DNA of 8,395 nucleotides from Methanosarcinales archaeon (GTDB lineage Archaea > Halobacteriota > Methanosarcinia > Methanosarcinales > Methanogasteraceae). The translations under genes were made by a program, and so were the position numbers. The stretch lies in assembly GCA_030605805.1 (NCBI GenBank), contig JAUWHQ010000237.1, positions 1 through 8,395 of the forward strand, given 5' to 3'. The notes below the pieces were generated by a model. It did not search any database. It saw only the letters and a list, made by a program, of their open reading frames with translations, and was not told where the DNA came from. Each line of letters opens with the position of its first letter. Positions within the stretch are counted from its first letter, which is position 1. This document shows, piece by piece, positions 6,956-8,395 of the stretch.

Positions 6956-7681
6956 TTAAAGTCCGGTGTCGCAATTCCCCCGCAGCATCTCCACCGGAAT
7001 CGCTCGATTATGCACACCAGTCGCAACCAGAGCACCAGCAACCCCGATATCACGCAGCAGGTCGAGATCGTCCATATCCCGCACGCCGCCTCCGAATATG
7101 ACCGGATGATCCGATTTTGCGACCGTTTCCTCGATAAAACCGGTGTTGATGCCTGATTCTGTGCCAACCTTCGTCAGATCGATGATGATCAGGTGATTGA
7201 TCGGGTACTCGTTCAGTTTCTCGACCGCCTCGATCGGAGTGAGCGATATTTCGGTGTTCGTGAGAATTTTGCCGTCCATCAGGTCGATATTGACGTGCAA
7301 CCGGCTCGCATCAGCCGTCTCGCACGCCTGCCCGATCACATTGAAATCGGCATTCTCGGTTCCGATGGTGACCGTATCTGCGATTGCAAGCCCGAGCGCC
7401 ACATCTTCAGCAGACCTGACACCGCAACTGAGGATCGTTCTGCAATATCCGGAAACGTCTCTTACGACTGCAAAATTGTCCCCGGCTCCGTGTCCGCGAA
7501 TCCGGTTGAGATCAGCCGCATACACCTCCTCTGGGTCAAGCGCCCTTACGATCTCTATGGCATCTGATGTCTCGCAGACCAAACTTGCCCCTGCGATCGG
7601 GAGATAGCGCTCTCGCATCCCCCGGACCGCATGAACCACGATGCCGTCGAATATATCCAGCACGAGGATTGTTCTGAACAT
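6956..7681 (-). CDS. HisA/HisF-related (beta/alpha)8-barrel protein, function unassigned
   Basis: 241 residues, HisA length. Both half-barrel phosphate-binding loops are visible, S-C-G-V-R-S-A-E-D-V at 85-94 and F-G-G-G-V-R-D-M-D-D-L at 196-206. Asp9 in L-D-I-F-D-G-I-V-V-H-A-V-R-G and Asp133 in H-V-N-I-D-L-M-D-G-K match the two catalytic acids of HisA, and T-K-V-G-T-E-S-G matches its T-D-x-x-x-D-G loop with the aspartates replaced. That points to the archaeal HisAF-related group, not to the histidine-pathway isomerase; no other his gene is nearby. I cannot name a substrate. The start at 7681 leads straight into the first strand. The only SD-like bases, GGTG, are weak and somewhat far upstream. 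It lies 24 bases behind the bactofilin-like gene on the same strand, so the two are probably co-transcribed. Confidence 0.85.
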   Translation of the reverse strand: MFRTILVLDIFDGIVVHAVRGMRERYLPIAGASLVCETSDAIEIVRALDPEEVYAADLNRIRGHGAGDNFAVVRDVSGYCRTILSCGVRSAEDVALGLAIADTVTIGTENADFNVIGQACETADASRLHVNIDLMDGKILTNTEISLTPIEAVEKLNEYPINHLIIIDLTKVGTESGINTGFIEETVAKSDHPVIFGGGVRDMDDLDLLRDIGVAGALVATGVHNRAIPVEMLRGNCDTGL

Positions 7682-7705
7682 TTTTTGTAGGGCAGCACCG
7701 GAAAT

Positions 7706-8140
7706 TCAGAGGCGATTCGTTGCGATGATCTTTGCCCCGGCGCGCAGTTCCGTAACATCTGACTTACCCGTGATCTCGATGTTGCCCCTGGCATCCACGA
7801 TTCCGGCTTTGATATTCGGTCTGAGCATAATCTTCCCGCCAGCTATGATATCTCCACCGATCTTTGCGCCATCAAGCACCGTACAGTCCTGTTCGGTCTT
7901 CACATCGCCCGCAATCACGGAATGTGCGCCGATGATCGCACTTGCGGCACGCACCGACCCCTTCACCACAGCGCCCTTCCCGAGTTTGAGAGAGCCTGTG
8001 GCGGCAAGATCGCTCCAGAAATTACAACTGGTGCCAACGATTAGATTACCTTTCAGGTGCACCGGAGTATCGAAAAAAGAGGATCTTCTGATGATAAAAG
8101 TATCAGAATCCTTATGCCTGCTTATGAAATCAGTCTCCAT
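7706..8140 (-). CDS. Bactofilin-like / polymer-forming beta-helix protein
   Basis: 144 residues. From about residue 25 to the end the chain is a run of short strands with regularly spaced glycines (for example L-K-G-N-L-I-V-G, A-V-V-K-G-S-V-R-A, K-I-G-G-D-I-I-A-G-G-K-I, G-N-I-E-I-T-G-K-S-D-V), the pattern of the right-handed beta-helix of the bactofilin (DUF583) family. No signal peptide or membrane helix is visible. Bacterial bactofilins form filaments; archaeal relatives of this length are mostly uncharacterised, so a structural or scaffold role is only inferred. A left-handed hexapeptide-repeat protein of the acyltransferase or gamma-carbonic-anhydrase type is the main alternative, but the strict hexapeptide rhythm and its catalytic histidines are not evident. 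A TATA-like box lies 31 bases before the ATG with no SD, so it is probably the leaderless first gene of a pair with the HisA-like gene. Confidence 0.75.
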   Translation of the reverse strand: METDFISRHKDSDTFIIRRSSFFDTPVHLKGNLIVGTSCNFWSDLAATGSLKLGKGAVVKGSVRAASAIIGAHSVIAGDVKTEQDCTVLDGAKIGGDIIAGGKIMLRPNIKAGIVDARGNIEITGKSDVTELRAGAKIIATNRL

Positions 8141-8167
8141 GCAAGAGAGTTATTGAGTGGGGGGCGA

Positions 8168-8175
8168 CATAAAAG
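8168..8175 (-). promoter_or_regulatory. Candidate TATA box of the bactofilin-like/HisA-like pair
   Basis: The minus strand reads CTTTTATG, centred 31 bases before the ATG at 8140. It sits between two G-rich tracts of the plus strand (8159-8164 and 8180-8197). Confidence 0.5.
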
Positions 8176-8203
8176 TTTTGGGGGTTGGGGCTTTGGGACA
8201 ATA

Positions 8204-8344
8204 TTATTCGACCGACAGTCTCACCACTACGCGACCCGCCTCTGCAAGTTCATGCCACACAAGACTGAGCGCTTTGACATATATGCATAGTCCAGACTCA
8301 TTTTTGCCTGTAGACACCGTTGAAGTGGTGAGCAAGCGATCCAT
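8204..8344 (-). CDS. Small 46-residue protein, probably from a leaderless transcript
   Basis: An ATG at 8344 opens 46 codons ending in TAA at 8204-8206. The start is MDRLLTTSTVSTGKNE and the end is RVVVRLSVE, with S-G-L-C-I-Y-V-K-A-L and W-H-E-L-A-E-A-G between. The centre of a TATATAAA box lies 28 bases upstream, the spacing at which an archaeal transcript starts on or next to the ATG, and no SD is present. I do not recognise a family. The order polar hairpin, short hydrophobic strand ending in K-A-L, short helix, then G-R-V-V-V-R-L loosely recalls swapped-hairpin AbrB/MazE-type DNA-binding domains, but this is a guess. The product has no membrane segment and one cysteine. It lies 63 bases upstream of the bactofilin-like gene, which has its own TATA element. 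A chance ORF of this size is possible; the promoter position is the main support. Confidence 0.5.
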   Translation of the reverse strand: MDRLLTTSTVSTGKNESGLCIYVKALSLVWHELAEAGRVVVRLSVE

Positions 8345-8368
8345 TCGATAAGAGTATGTACCGCTATG

Positions 8369-8376
8369 TTTATATA
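8369..8376 (-). promoter_or_regulatory. Strong TATA box upstream of the small ORF
   Basis: The minus strand reads TATATAAA, close to the archaeal consensus and the best match seen in the window. Its centre is 28 bases before the ATG at 8344. On the plus strand it reads TTTATATA and could instead drive a gene starting at or beyond the right window edge. Confidence 0.6.
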
Positions 8377-8395
8377 CTTGTCGGTTGATCTCACC

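Noticed and set aside
6211..7167. 318-codon minus-strand frame spanning the end of nre and the HisA-like 3' end
   Set aside because: It is antisense to the conserved nre frame and out of frame with the HisA-like gene, and its translation shows no domain. It also crosses the convergent gap, which is unlikely for a real gene.
8207..8395. tRNA or other structured RNA gene at the right edge
   Set aside because: I could not form an acceptor stem or find the T-arm consensus on either strand. The short ORF with a TATA box explains the interval better.

Overview
The window reads as chromosomal DNA of a euryarchaeal, methanogen-lineage archaeon (a methanogen or a relative that keeps the C1 pathway, such as an ANME-type lineage; the sequence does not let me choose). 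The grounds are a formylmethanofuran dehydrogenase operon, a PCNA-binding Nre repair protein found in archaea, and AT-rich TATA elements about 30 bases upstream of several start codons, as expected for leaderless or near-leaderless archaeal transcripts.

Layout. (1) Positions 1-3477, minus strand: fwdD-fwdB-fwdA and the first 12 codons of a probable fwdC, an operon with strong Shine-Dalgarno (SD) sites and almost no spacing. It encodes the enzyme that reduces CO2 onto methanofuran, or runs the reverse oxidation. (2) Positions 3478-3680: operon upstream region with candidate TATA elements and a small tandem repeat. (3) Positions 3681-5014, minus strand: a broken IS66-family transposase whose complete domain order and D-D-E residues can still be read, spread over all three frames by about eight frame changes that all go the same way. 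A hairpin covers its SD and start codon. (4) Positions 5108-5539, minus strand: the N-terminal 143 residues of a KAP-family P-loop NTPase, probably the stump of a larger gene. (5) Positions 5692-6906, plus strand: nre, complete, with an N-terminal zinc-finger-like cysteine cluster and a C-terminal PCNA-interacting motif. (6) Positions 6956-8140, minus strand: a two-gene unit, a bactofilin-like beta-helix protein followed by a HisA/HisF-related barrel of unassigned substrate. (7) Positions 8204-8376, minus strand: a 46-codon ORF placed 28 bases below a textbook TATATAAA box, a likely leaderless small-protein gene.

How it fits together. The fwd block is a metabolic core. The broken transposase and NTPase stump form a small accessory patch between it and nre. 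The right third holds housekeeping or poorly characterised archaeal genes. I see no CRISPR array, rRNA, tRNA or intact mobile element. The most unusual items are the one-directional frameshifts in the transposase, the start-codon hairpin that its own promoter would probably bypass, and the leaderless small ORF at the right edge.
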